From positions 84,139,060 to 84,203,059 of the forward strand of contig OU744721.1 in NCBI GenBank assembly GCA_916613615.1: a stretch of 64,000 bases of DNA, read 5' to 3'. A program made the translations under genes and the position numbers. Position 1 is the stretch's first letter. Every line of letters begins with the position of its first letter. The notes under the pieces were generated by a model. That model searched no databases and was not told the origin of the DNA. It was given only the letters and a program-made list of their open reading frames with translations. The stretch comes from Steromphala cineraria (Eukaryota > Mollusca > Gastropoda > Trochida > Trochidae). Shown here piece by piece: positions 9,196 to 22,114 of this stretch.

Positions 9196-10445
9196 GGTAT
9201 TGATAGTAGAAGCGATTCAGAAGATCTGATGCCAAATCCATCAGGCCACGGCCATTTTATACACTGGCCATGACACGCCCTCTGTTGATGGGTGTCAAAA
9301 CCTTCTCAAATGTGCAGTTGCACTGATTGGCCTGGAATCCAACGCTAGGTCCTGCCACTGGATATGTCAATTACAAGGCAATCAACATTCACTTAACTGT
9401 GTACACATGGATGACAAATATCAACCTTGCTAGCAAGCATACCTTTTCCCATTTTTGTTGATTATTCTTTTTAATTCACTGACGGATAACTTTGCGTACT
9501 TTGAGTTAGAATGTCTGAACTTATGATAGTTACAGTAGATTGTACAAACAAACTACTCAGAGATAATCTTGGCCAAATTTGAAAATGCACATGTCAGATA
9601 CCTCTTGAGTTGTACTGATTGAGTCAGACTATGTTTGTTTAACTGTCATTGTTTAACTAGAAAAAATACAGTAATATTTTTTCTCAGTGTCTTGAGAAGA
9701 AATTATTGAGTTATTAGATTTTTATCTTGGCTATGTGGTTGACTTTGAATTACAAATGGGTGTAACTGTATGAATTATATTTTGTGTTGAATTTTCATTA
9801 GCATTCAAATATTTCTGTCGAGGACTATTTCATTGACACTAAAAAATGTGTGTCTGAAGCCTTCTGTTTAAATACAAAGAGGGAAAACAGAGAAATCACA
9901 GGAATTTCAAGTCTCCAGAAAAGAAGACTTGTCTTCCGCGTTGTGTATTTAACAATTATTAGCCTTATCACAAAGAAATCTTCATACAATAGCAGTGATC
10001 TGAGAAGCCAGCGCTTGGAACTGATGTATGGGCCGAACATAAAATTTTCAAATGCTGATTTTTTTTGTTAAAGCGATTGTTACTTCCAAGATACTTTTTA
10101 TTATGTTTAAAAAATTGAACTGAGTTATTATGAAGATTTTGTTCAGATCATGCTAAATGTTGTATGTTAAGTGTAGTGTGATGTTTTGTTTTAAGTAATT
10201 TTTGGAAAGATGTGTGACAAGTTAAAATCAAGACATTTGATGAATGTATTTCAAAGGGCTTATGGGCAATTACCTTTATTTTGGGGGAGGGGTGGAATTT
10301 GGTGTGCCTTTTGCAGGTGCGAGTTTTAGTGATGTAGTGGCATTGATTCAAGTCATCTTTTGTGATATTTGTAAGCTCTGAGAAGAGCTGTTTAGTGTTG
10401 AAAACACTAGTTTGGAAGAACTGCATGTTGCATGTTCTTGAGTAT

Positions 10446-10757
10446 CTAGTATTCCATCTCTTCACTGTCATACTCCACAGAGTCCGACTGGCTGTTGACA
10501 GACACATAGTATCTGAGTTCGGCAATCTTCTCAGCCTTTCCACAAGCATACTCGTAGTATGCATTGCGGACACCTTCAACTGTTGCCATTCTAAGTCGTA
10601 GGTTGTATCTGAATGAACGGTGGTTTTCGTTGCGAGCTTTGTCATAACGTTTCTGCAGACCTTCCAAGCGGTCGTTGAGGAGGACGACCTGTTCACATGC
10701 CTTCTTGAAGCGAGTCTCGGTCTCGTAGAGTTGAGCGTACAGGTGAAACTTCTCCAT
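10446..10757 (-). CDS. Array gene copy 7: 103-residue coiled-coil/acidic-tail protein
   Basis: Intact, Val94. Stem-loop 10374-10389, TATA 10817-10823. Its upstream spacer runs directly into the truncated copy 8. Confidence 0.75.
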   Translation of the reverse strand: MEKFHLYAQLYETETRFKKACEQVVLLNDRLEGLQKRYDKARNENHRSFRYNLRLRMATVEGVRNAYYEYACGKAEKIAELRYYVSVNSQSDSVEYDSEEMEY

Positions 10758-11529
10758 GGTATTGATAGTAGAAGCGATTCAGAAGATCTGATGCCAAATC
10801 CATCAGGCCACGGCCATTTTATACACTGGGCATGACACGCCCTCTGTTGATGGGTGTCAAAACCTTCTCAAATGTGCAGTTGCACTGATTGGCCTGGAAT
10901 CCAACGCTAGGTCCTGCCACTGGATATGTCAATTACAAGGCAATCAACATTCACTTAACTGTGTACACATGGATGACAAATATCAACCTTGCTAGCAAGC
11001 ATACCTTTTCCCATTTTTGTTGATTATTCTTTTTAATTCACTGACGGATAACTTTGCGTACTTTGAGTTAGAATGTCTGAACTTATGATAGTTACAGTAG
11101 ATTGTACAAACAAACTACTCAGAGATAATCTTGGCCAAATTTGAAAATGCACATGTCAGATACCTCTTGAGTTGTACTGATTGAGTCAGACTGTGTTTGT
11201 TTAACTGTCATTGTTTAACTAGAAAAAATACAGTAATATTTTTTCTCAGTGTCTTGAGAAGAAATTATTGAGTTATTAGATTTTTATCTTGGCTATGTGG
11301 TTGACTTTGAATTACAAATGGGTGTAACTGTATGAATTATATTTTGTGTTGAATTTTCATTAGCATTCAAATATTTCTGTCGAGGACTATTTCATTGACA
11401 CTAAAAAATGTGTGTCTGAAGCCTTCTGTTTAAATACAAAGAGGGAAAACAGAGAAATCACAGGAATTTCAAGTCTCCAGAAAAGAAGACTTGTCTTCCG
11501 CGTTGTGTATTTAACAATTATTAGCCTTA

Positions 11530-11751
11530 TCACAAAGAAATCTTCATACAATAGCAGTGATCTGAGAAGCCAGCGCTTGGAACTGATGTATGGGCCGAAC
11601 ATAAAATTGAACGGTGGTTTTCTTGGCGAGCTTTGTCATAACGTTTCTGCAGACCTTCCAAGCGGTCGTTGAGGAGGACGACCTGTTCACATGCCTTCTT
11701 GAAGCGAGTCTCGGTCTCGTAGAGTTGAGCGTACAGGTGAAACTTCTCCAT
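11530..11751 (-). pseudogene. Array gene copy 8, 3'-truncated by deletion
   Basis: The first 48 codons are kept, then a junction at 11608/11609 joins codon 48 to the spacer of the preceding unit. This removes 568 bp, including the C-terminal half, stop codon, stem-loop and AATAAA. A chimeric 73-residue frame results. Promoter intact (TATA 11811-11817). The same junction occurs in copy 12. Confidence 0.8.
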
Positions 11752-13001
11752 GGTATTGATAGTAGAAGCGATTCAGAAGATCTGATGCCAAATCCATCAG
11801 GCCACGGCCATTTTATACACTGGGCATGACACGCCCTCTGTTGATGGGTGTCAAAACCTTCTCAAATGTGCAGTTGCACTGATTGGCCTGGAATCCAACG
11901 CTAGGTCCTGCCACTGGATATGTCAATTACAAGGCAATCAACATTCACTTAACTGTGTACACATGGATGACAAATATCAACCTTGCTAGCAAGCATACCT
12001 TTTCCCATTTTTGTTGATTATTCTTGTTAATTCACTGACGGATAACTTTGCGTACTTTGAGTTAGAATGTCTGAACTTATGATAGTTACAGTAGATTGTA
12101 CAAACAAACTACTCAGAGATAATCTTGGCCAAATTTGAAAATGCACATGTCAGATACCTCTTGAGTTGTACTGATTGAGTCAGACTATGTTTGTTTAACT
12201 GTCATTGTTTAACTAGAAAAAATACAGTAATATTTTTTCTCAGTGTCTGGAGAAGAAATTATTGAGTTATTAGATTTTTATCTTGGCTATGTGGTTGACT
12301 TTGAATTACAAATGGGTGTAACTGTATGAATTATATTTTGTGTTGAATTTTCATTAGCATTCAAATATTTCTGTCGAGGACTATTTCATTGACACTAAAA
12401 AATGTGTGTCTGAAGCCTTCTGTTTAAATACAAAGAGGGAAAACAGAGAAATCACAGGAATTTCAAGTCTCCAGAAAAGAAGACTTGTCTTCCGCGTTGT
12501 GTATTTAACAATTATTAGCCTTATCACAAAGAAATCTTCATACAATAGCAGTGATCTGAGAAGCCAGCGCTTGGAACTGATGTATGGGCCGAACATAAAA
12601 TTTTCAAATGCTGATTTTTTTTGTTAAAGCGATTGTTACTTCCAAGATACTTTTTATTATGTTTAAAAAATTGAACTGAGTTATTATGAAGATTTTGTTC
12701 AGATCATGCTAAATGTTGTATGTTAAGTGTAGTGTGATGTTTTGTTTTAAGTAATTTTTGGAAAGATGTGTGACAAGTTAAAATCAAGACATTTGATGAA
12801 TGTATTTCAAAGGGCTTATGGGCAATTACCTTTATTTTGGGGGAGGGGTGGAATTTGGTGTGCCTTTTGCAGGTGCGAGTTTTAGTGATGTAGTGGCATT
12901 GATTCAAGTCATCTTTTGTGATATTTGTAAGCTCTGAGAAGAGCTGTTTAGTGTTGAAAACACTAGTTTGGAAGAACTGCATGTTGCATGTTCTTGAGTA
13001 T

Positions 13002-13313
13002 CTAGTATTCCATCTCTTCACTGTCATACTCCACAGAGTCCGACTGGCTGTTGACAGACACATAGTATCTGAGTTCGGCAATCTTCTCAGCCTTTCCACA
13101 AGCATACTCGTAGTATGCATTGCGGACACCTTCAACTGTTGCCATTCTAAGTCGTAGGTTGTATCTGAATGAACGGTGGTTTTCGTTGCGAGCTTTGTCA
13201 TAACGTTTCTGCAGACCTTCCAAGCGGTCGTTGAGGAGGACGACCTGTTCACATGCCTTCTTGAAGCGAGTCTCGGTCTCGTAGAGTTGAGCGTACAGGT
13301 GAAACTTCTCCAT
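13002..13313 (-). CDS. Array gene copy 9: 103-residue coiled-coil/acidic-tail protein
   Basis: Intact, Val94. Stem-loop 12930-12945, TATA 13373-13379. Confidence 0.75.
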   Translation of the reverse strand: MEKFHLYAQLYETETRFKKACEQVVLLNDRLEGLQKRYDKARNENHRSFRYNLRLRMATVEGVRNAYYEYACGKAEKIAELRYYVSVNSQSDSVEYDSEEMEY

Positions 13314-14563
13314 GGTATTGATAGTAGAAGCGATTCAGAAGATCTGATGCCAAATCCATCAGGCCACGGCCATTTTATACACTGGGCATGACACGCCCTC
13401 TGTTGATGGGTGTCAAAACCTTCTCAAATGTGCAGTTGCACTGATTGGCCTGGAATCCAACGCTAGGTCCTGCCACTGGATATGTCAATTACAAGGCAAT
13501 CAACATTCACTTAACTGTGTACACATGGATGACAAATATCAACCTTGCTAGCAAGCATACCTTTTCCCATTTTTGTTGATTATTCTTTTTAATTCACTGA
13601 CGGATAACTTTGCGTACTTTGAGTTAGAATGTCTGAACTTATGATAGTTACAGTAGATTGTACAAACAAACTACTCAGAGATAATCTTGGCCAAATTTGA
13701 AAATGCACATGTCAGATACCTCTTGAGTTGTACTGATTGAGTCAGACAATGTTTGTTTAACTGTCATTGTTTAACTAGAAAAAATACAGTAATATTTTTT
13801 CTCAGTGTCTTGAGAAGAAATTATTGAGTTATTAGATTTTTATCTTGGCTATGTGGTTGACTTTGAATTACAAATGGGTGTAACTGTATGAATTATATTT
13901 TGTGTTGAATTTTCATTAGCATTCAAATATTTCTGTCGAGGACTATTTCATTGACACTAAAAAATGTGTGTCTGAAGCCTTCTGTTTAAATACAAAGAGG
14001 GAAAACAGAGAAATCACAGGAATTTCAAGTCTCCAGAAAAGAAGACTTGTCTTCCGCGTTGTGTATTTAACAATTATTAGCCTTATCACAAAGAAATCTT
14101 CATACAATAGCAGTGATCTGAGAAGCCAGCGCTTGGAACTGATGTATGGGCCGAACATAAAATTTTCAAATGCTGATTTTTTTTGTTAAAGCGATTGTTA
14201 CTTCCAAGATACTTTTTATTATGTTTAAAAAATTGAACTGAGTTATTATGAAGATTTTGTTCAGATCATGCTAAATGTTGTATGTTAAGTGTAGTGTGAT
14301 GTTTTGTTTTAAGTAATTTTTGGAAAGATGTGTGACAAGTTAAAATCAAGACATTTGATGAATGTATTTCAAAGGGCTTATGGGCAATTACCTTTATTTT
14401 GGGGGAGGGGTGGAATTTGGTGTGCCTTTTGCAGGTGCGAGTTTTAGTGATGTAGTGGCATTGATTCAAGTCATCTTTTGTGATATTTGTAAGCTCTGAG
14501 AAGAGCTGTTTAGTGTTGAAAACACTAGTTTGGAAGAACTGCATGTTGCATGTTCTTGAGTAT

Positions 14564-14875
14564 CTAGTATTCCATCTCTTCACTGTCATACTCCACAGAG
14601 TCCGACTGGCTGTTGACAGACACATAGTATCTGAGTTCGGCAATCTTCTCAGCCTTTCCACAAGCATACTCGTAGTATGCATTGCGGACACCTTCAACTG
14701 TTGCCATTCTAAGTCGTAGGTTGTATCTGAATGAACGGTGGTTTTCGTTGCGAGCTTTGTCATAACGTTTCTGCAGACCTTCCAAGCGGTCGTTGAGGAG
14801 GACGACCTGTTCACATGCCTTCTTGAAGCGAGTCTCGGTCTCGTAGAGTTGAGCGTACAGGTGAAACTTCTCCAT
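14564..14875 (-). CDS. Array gene copy 10: 103-residue coiled-coil/acidic-tail protein
   Basis: Intact, Val94. Stem-loop 14492-14507, TATA 14935-14941. Confidence 0.75.
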   Translation of the reverse strand: MEKFHLYAQLYETETRFKKACEQVVLLNDRLEGLQKRYDKARNENHRSFRYNLRLRMATVEGVRNAYYEYACGKAEKIAELRYYVSVNSQSDSVEYDSEEMEY

Positions 14876-16124
14876 GGTATTGATAGTAGAAGCGATTCAG
14901 AAGATCTGATGCCAAATCCATCAGGCCACGGCCATTTTATACACTGGGCATGACACGCCCTCTGTTGATGGGTGTCAAAACCTTCTCAAATGTGCAGTTG
15001 CACTGATTGGCCTGGAATCCAACGCTAGGTCCTGCCACTGGATATGTCAATTACAAGGCAATCAACATTCACTTAACTGTGTACACATGGATGACAAATA
15101 TCAACCTTGCTAGCAAGCATACCTTTTCCCATTTTTGTTGATTATTCTTTTTAATTCACTGACGGATAACTTTGCGTACTTTGAGTTAGAATGTCTGAAC
15201 TTATGATAGTTACAGTAGATTGTACAAACAAACTACTCAGAGATAATCTTGGCCAAATTTGAAAATGCACATGTCAGATACCTCTTGAGTTGTACTGATT
15301 GAGTCAGACTATGTTTGTTTAACTGTCATTGTTTAACTAGAAAAAATACAGTAATATTTTTTCTCAGTGTCTGGAGAAGAAATTATTGAGTTATTAGATT
15401 TTTATCTTGGCTATGTGGTTGACTTTGAATTACAAATGGGTGTAACTGTATGAATTATATTTTGTGTTGAATTTTCATTAGCATTCAAATATTTCTGTCG
15501 AGGACTATTTCATTGACACTAAAAAATGTGTGTCTGAAGCCTTCTGTTTAAATACAAAGAGGGAAAACAGAGAAATCACAGGAATTTCAAGTCTCCAGAA
15601 AAGAAGACTTGTCTTCCGCGTTGTGTATTTAACAATTATTAGCCTTATCACAAAGAAATCTTCATACAATAGCAGTGATCTGAGAAGCCAGCGCTTGGAA
15701 CTGATGTATGGGCCGAACATAAAATTTTCAAATGCTGATTTTTTTTGTTAAAGCGATTGTTACTTCCAAGATACTTTTTATTATGTTTAAAAAATTGAAC
15801 TGAGTTATTATGAAGATTTTGTTCAGATCATGCTAAATGTTGTATGTTAAGTGTAGTGTGATGTTTTGTTTTAAGTAATTTTTGGAAAGATGTGTGACAA
15901 GTTAAAATCAAGACATTTGATGAATGTATTTCAAAGGGCTTATGGGCAATTACCTTTATTTTGGGGGAGGGTGGAATTTGGTGTGCCTTTTGCAGGTGCG
16001 AGTTTTAGTGATGTAGTGGCATTGATTCAAGTCATCTTTTGTGATATTTGTAAGCTCTGAGAAGAGCTGTTTAGTGTTGAAAACACTAGTTTGGAAGAAC
16101 TGCATGTTGCATGTTCTTGAGTAT

Positions 16125-16436
16125 CTAGTATTCCATCTCTTCACTGTCATACTCCACAGAGTCCGACTGGCTGTTGACAGACACATAGTATCTGAGTTCG
16201 GCAATCTTCTCAGCCTTTCCACAAGCATACTCGTAGTATGCATTGCGGACACCTTCAACTGTTGCCATTCTAAGTCGTAGGTTGTATCTGAATGAACGGT
16301 GGTTTTCGTTGCGAGCTTTGTCATAACGTTTCTGCAGACCTTCCAAGCGGTCGTTGAGGAGGACGACCTGTTCACATGCCTTCTTGAAGCGAGTCTCGGT
16401 CTCGTAGAGTTGAGCGTACAGGTGAAACTTCTCCAT
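16125..16436 (-). CDS. Array gene copy 11: 103-residue coiled-coil/acidic-tail protein
   Basis: Intact, Val94. Stem-loop 16053-16068, TATA 16496-16502. The 3' flank has one G fewer in the G-rich run near 15963-15970, a marker shared with copies 13 and 15. Confidence 0.75.
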   Translation of the reverse strand: MEKFHLYAQLYETETRFKKACEQVVLLNDRLEGLQKRYDKARNENHRSFRYNLRLRMATVEGVRNAYYEYACGKAEKIAELRYYVSVNSQSDSVEYDSEEMEY

Positions 16437-17208
16437 GGTATTGATAGTAGAAGCGATTCAGAAGATCTGATGCCAAATCCATCAGGCCACGGCCATTTTA
16501 TACACTGGGCATGACACGCCCTCTGTTGATGGGTGTCAAAACCTTCTCAAATGTGCAGTTGCACTGATTGGCCTGGAATCCAACGCTAGGTCCTGCCACT
16601 GGATATGTCAATTACAAGGCAATCAACATTCACTTAACTGTGTACACATGGATGACAAATATCAACCTTGCTAGCAAGCATACCTTTTCCCATTTTTGTT
16701 GATTATTCTTTTTAATTCACTGACGGATAACTTTGCGTACTTTGAGTTAGAATGTCTGAACTTATGATAGTTACAGTAGATTGTACAAACAAACTACTCA
16801 GAGATAATCTTGGCCAAATTTGAAAATGCACATGTCAGATACCTCTTGAGTTGTACTGATTGAGTCAGACTATGTTTGTTTAACTGTCATTGTTTAACTA
16901 GAAAAAATACAGTAATATTTTTTCTCAGTGTCTTGAGAAGAAATTATTGAGTTATTAGATTTTTATCTTGGCTATGTGGTTGACTTTGAATTACAAATGG
17001 GTGTAACTGTATGAATTATATTTTGTGTTGAATTTTCATTAGCATTCAAATATTTCTGTCGAGGACTATTTCATTGACACTAAAAAATGTGTGTCTGAAG
17101 CCTTCTGTTTAAATACAAAGAGGGAAAACAGAGAAATCACAGGAATTTCAAGTCTCCAGAAAAGAAGACTTGTCTTCCGCGTTGTGTATTTAACAATTAT
17201 TAGCCTTA

Positions 17209-17430
17209 TCACAAAGAAATCTTCATACAATAGCAGTGATCTGAGAAGCCAGCGCTTGGAACTGATGTATGGGCCGAACATAAAATTGAACGGTGGTTTT
17301 CTTGGCGAGCTTTGTCATAACGTTTCTGCAGACCTTCCAAGCGGTCGTTGAGGAGGACGACCTGTTCACATGCCTTCTTGAAGCGAGTCTCGGTCTCGTA
17401 GAGTTGAGCGTACAGGTGAAACTTCTCCAT
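17209..17430 (-). pseudogene. Array gene copy 12, 3'-truncated by the same deletion as copy 8
   Basis: The junction at 17287/17288 has the same bases as in copy 8, so both descend from one deleted unit. Codons 1-48 remain, with no stem-loop or poly(A) signal. TATA 17490-17496. It lies 5679 bp from copy 8, exactly four units of this local pattern. Confidence 0.8.
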
Positions 17431-18679
17431 GGTATTGATAGTAGAAGCGATTCAGAAGATCTGATGCCAAATCCATCAGGCCACGGCCATTTTATACACT
17501 GGCCATGACACGCCCTCTGTTGATGGGTGTCCAAACCTTCTCAAATGTGCAGTTGCACTGATTGGCCTGGAATCCAACGCTAGGTCCTGCCACTGGATAT
17601 GTCAATTACAAGGCAATCAACATTCACTTAACTGTGTACACATGGATGACAAATATCAACCTTGCTAGCAAGCATACCTTTTCCCATTTTTGTTGATTAT
17701 TCTTTTTAATTCACTGACGGATAACTTTGCGTACTGTGAGTTAGAATGTCTGAACTTATGATAGTTACAGTAGATTGTACAAACAAACTACTCAGAGATA
17801 ATCTTGGCCAAATTTGAAAATGCACATGTCAGATACCTCTTGAGTTGTACTGATTGAGTCAGACTATGTTTGTTTAACTGTCATTGTTTAACTAGAAAAA
17901 ATACAGTAATATTTTTTCTCAGTGTCTGGAGAAGAAATTATTGAGTTATTAGATTTTTATCTTGGCTATGTGGTTGACTTTGAATTACAAATGGGTGTAA
18001 CTGTATGAATTATATTTTGTGTTGAATTTTCATTAGCATTCAAATATTTCTGTCGAGGACTATTTCATTGACACTAAAAAATGTGTGTCTGAAGCCTTCT
18101 GTTTAAATACAAAGAGGGAAAACAGAGAAATCACAGGAATTTCAAGTCTCCAGAAAAGAAGACTTGTCTTCCGCGTTGTGTATTTAACAATTATTAGCCT
18201 TATCACAAAGAAATCTTCATACAATAGCAGTGATCTGAGAAGCCAGCGCTTGGAACTGATGTATGGGCCGAACATAAAATTTTAAAATGCTGATTTTTTT
18301 TGTTAAAGCGATTGTTACTTCCAAGATACTTTTTATTATGTTTAAAAAATTGAACTGAGTTATTATGAAGATTTTGTTCAGATCATGCTAAATGTTGTAT
18401 GTTAAGTGTAGTGTGATGTTTTGTTTTAAGTAATTTTTGGAAAGATGTGTGACAAGTTAAAATCAAGACATTTGATGAATGTATTTCAAAGGGCTTATGG
18501 GCAATTACCTTTATTTTGGGGGAGGGTGGAATTTGGTGTGCCTTTTGCAGGTGCGAGTTTTAGTGATGTAGTGGCATTGATTCAAGTCATCTTTTGTGAT
18601 ATTTGTAAGCTCTGAGAAGAGCTGTTTAGTGTTGAAAACACTAGTTTGGAAGAACTGCATGTTGCATGTTCTTGAGTAT

Positions 18680-18991
18680 CTAGTATTCCATCTCTTCACT
18701 GTCATACTCCACAGAGTCCGACTGGCTGTTGACAGACACATAGTATCTGAGTTCGGCAATCTTCTCAGCCTTTCCACAAGCATACTCGTAGTATGCATTG
18801 CGGACACCTTCAACTGTTGCCATTCTAAGTCGTAGGTTGTATCTGAATGAACGGTGGTTTTCGTTGCGAGCTTTGTCATAACGTTTCTGCAGACCTTCCA
18901 AGCGGTCGTTGAGGAGGACGACCTGTTCACATGCCTTCTTGAAGCGAGTCTCGGTCTCGTAGAGTTGAGCGTACAGGTGAAACTTCTCCAT
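18680..18991 (-). CDS. Array gene copy 13: 103-residue coiled-coil/acidic-tail protein
   Basis: Intact, Val94. Stem-loop 18608-18623, TATA 19051-19057. Confidence 0.75.
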   Translation of the reverse strand: MEKFHLYAQLYETETRFKKACEQVVLLNDRLEGLQKRYDKARNENHRSFRYNLRLRMATVEGVRNAYYEYACGKAEKIAELRYYVSVNSQSDSVEYDSEEMEY

Positions 18992-20241
18992 GGTATTGAT
19001 AGTAGAAGCGATTCAGAAGATCTGATGCCAAATCCATCAGGCCACGGCCATTTTATACACTGGCCATGACACGCCCTCTGTTGATGGGTGTCAAAACCTT
19101 CTCAAATGTGCAGTTGCACTGATTGGCCTGGAATCCAACGCTAGGTCCTGCCACTGGATATGTCAATTACAAGGCAATCAACATTCACTTAACTGTGTAC
19201 ACATGGATGACAAATATCAACCTTGCTAGCAAGCATACCTTTTCCCATTTTTGTTGATTATTCTTTTTAATTCACTGACGGATAACTTTGCGTACTTTGA
19301 GTTAGAATGTCTGAACTTATGATAGTTACAGTAGATTGTACAAACAAACTACTCAGAGATAATCTTGGCCAAATTTGAAAATGCACATGTCAGATACCTC
19401 TTGAGTTGTACTGATTGAGTCAGACAATGTTTGTTTAACTGTCATTGTTTAACTAGAAAAAATACAGTAATATTTTTTCTCAGTGTCTTGAGAAGAAATT
19501 ATTGAGTTATTAGATTTTTATCTTGGCTATGTGGTTGACTTTGAATTACAAATGGGTGTAACTGTATGAATTATATTTTGTGTTGAATTTTCATTAGCAT
19601 TCAAATATTTCTGTCGAGGACTATTTCATTGACACTAAAAACTGTGTGTCTGAAGCCTTCTGTTTAAATACAAAGAGGGAAAACAGAGAAATCACAGGAA
19701 TTTCAAGTCTCCAGAAAAGAAGACTTGTCTTCCGCGTTGTGTATTTAACAATTATTAGCCTTATCACAAAGAAATCTTCATACAATAGCAGTGATCTGAG
19801 AAGCCAGCGCTTGGAACTGATGTATGGGCCGAACATAAAATTTTCAAATGCTGATTTTTTTTGTTAAAGCGATTGTTACTTCCAAGATACTTTTTATTAT
19901 GTTTAAAAAATTGAACTGAGTTATTATGAAGATTTTGTTCAGATCATGCTAAATGTTGTATGTTAAGTGTAGTGTGATGTTTTGTTTTAAGTAATTTTTG
20001 GAAAGATGTGTGACAAGTTAAAATCAAGACATTTGATGAATGTATTTCAAAGGGCTTATGGGCAATTACCTTTATTTTGGGGGAGGGGTGGAATTTGGTG
20101 TGCCTTTTGCAGGTGCGAGTTTTAGTGATGTAGTGGCATTGATTCAAGTCATCTTTTGTGATATTTGTAAGCTCTGAGAAGAGCTGTTTAGTGTTGAAAA
20201 CACTAGTTTGGAAGAACTGCATGTTGCATGTTCTTGAGTAT

Positions 20242-20553
20242 CTAGTATTCCATCTCTTCACTGTCATACTCCACAGAGTCCGACTGGCTGTTGACAGACA
20301 CATAGTATCTGAGTTCGGCAATCTTCTCAGCCTTTCCACAAGCATACTCGTAGTATGCATTGCGGACACCTTCAACTGTTGCCATTCTAAGTCGTAGGTT
20401 GTATCTGAATGAACGGTGGTTTTCGTTGCGAGCTTTGTCATAACGTTTCTGCAGACCTTCCAAGCGGTCGTTGAGGAGGACGACCTGTTCACATGCCTTC
20501 TTGAAGCGAGTCTCGGTCTCGTAGAGTTGAGCGTACAGGTGAAACTTCTCCAT
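20242..20553 (-). CDS. Array gene copy 14: 103-residue coiled-coil/acidic-tail protein
   Basis: Intact, Val94. Stem-loop 20170-20185, TATA 20613-20619. Confidence 0.75.
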   Translation of the reverse strand: MEKFHLYAQLYETETRFKKACEQVVLLNDRLEGLQKRYDKARNENHRSFRYNLRLRMATVEGVRNAYYEYACGKAEKIAELRYYVSVNSQSDSVEYDSEEMEY

Positions 20554-21802
20554 GGTATTGATAGTAGAAGCGATTCAGAAGATCTGATGCCAAATCCATC
20601 AGGCCACGGCCATTTTATACACTGGGCATGACACGCCCTCTGTTGATGGGTGTCAAAACCTTCTCAAATGTGCAGTTGCACTGATTGGCCTGGAATCCAA
20701 CGCTAGGTCCTGCCACTGGATATGTCAATTACAAGGCAATCAACATTCACTTAACTGTGTACACATGGATGACAAATATCAACCTTGCTAGCAAGCATAC
20801 CTTTTCCCATTTTTGTTGATTATTCTTTTTAATTCACTGACGGATAACTTTGCGTACTGTGAGTTAGAATGTCTGAACTTATGATAGTTACAGTAGATTG
20901 TACAAACAAACTACTCAGAGATAATCTTGGCCAAATTTGAAAATGCACATGTCAGATACCTCTTGAGTTGTACTGATTGAGTCAGACTATGTTTGTTTAA
21001 CTGTCATTGTTTAACTAGAAAAAATACAGTAATATTTTTTCTCAGTGTCTGGAGAAGAAATTATTGAGTTATTAGATTTTTATCTTGGCTATGTGGTTGA
21101 CTTTGAATTACAAATGGGTGTAACTGTATGAATTATATTTTGTGTTGAATTTTCATTAGCATTCAAATATTTCTGTCGAGGACTATTTCATTGACACTAA
21201 AAAATGTGTGTCTGAAGCCTTCTGTTTAAATACAAAGAGGGAAAACAGAGAAATCACAGGAATTTCAAGTCTCCAGAAAAGAAGACTTGTCTTCCGCGTT
21301 GTGTATTTAACAATTATTAGCCTTATCACAAAGAAATCTTCATACAATAGCAGTGATCTGAGAAGCCAGCGCTTGGAACTGATGTATGGGCCGAACATAA
21401 AATTTTAAAATGCTGATTTTTTTTGTTAAAGCGATTGTTACTTCCAAGATACTTTTTATTATGTTTAAAAAATTGAACTGAGTTATTATGAAGATTTTGT
21501 TCAGATCATGCTAAATGTTGTATGTTAAGTGTAGTGTGATGTTTTGTTTTAAGTAATTTTTGGAAAGATGTGTGACAAGTTAAAATCAAGACATTTGATG
21601 AATGTATTTCAAAGGGCTTATGGGCAATTACCTTTATTTTGGGGGAGGGTGGAATTTGGTGTGCCTTTTGCAGGTGCGAGTTTTAGTGATGTAGTGGCAT
21701 TGATTCAAGTCATCTTTTGTGATATTTGTAAGCTCTGAGAAGAGCTGTTTAGTGTTGAAAACACTAGTTTGGAAGAACTGCATGTTGCATGTTCTTGAGT
21801 AT

Positions 21803-22114
21803 CTAGTATTCCATCTCTTCACTGTCATACTCCACAGAGTCCGACTGGCTGTTGACAGACACATAGTATCTGAGTTCGGCAATCTTCTCAGCCTTTCCAC
21901 AAGCATACTCGTAGTATGCATTGCGGACACCTTCAACTGTTGCCATTCTAAGTCGTAGGTTGTATCTGAATGAACGGTGGTTTTCGTTGCGAGCTTTGTC
22001 ATAACGTTTCTGCAGACCTTCCAAGCGGTCGTTGAGGAGGACGACCTGTTCACATGCCTTCTTGAAGCGAGTCTCGGTCTCGTAGAGTTGAGCGTACAGG
22101 TGAAACTTCTCCAT
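21803..22114 (-). CDS. Array gene copy 15: 103-residue coiled-coil/acidic-tail protein
   Basis: Intact and the last copy with Val94. Stem-loop 21731-21746, TATA 22174-22180. Confidence 0.75.
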   Translation of the reverse strand: MEKFHLYAQLYETETRFKKACEQVVLLNDRLEGLQKRYDKARNENHRSFRYNLRLRMATVEGVRNAYYEYACGKAEKIAELRYYVSVNSQSDSVEYDSEEMEY

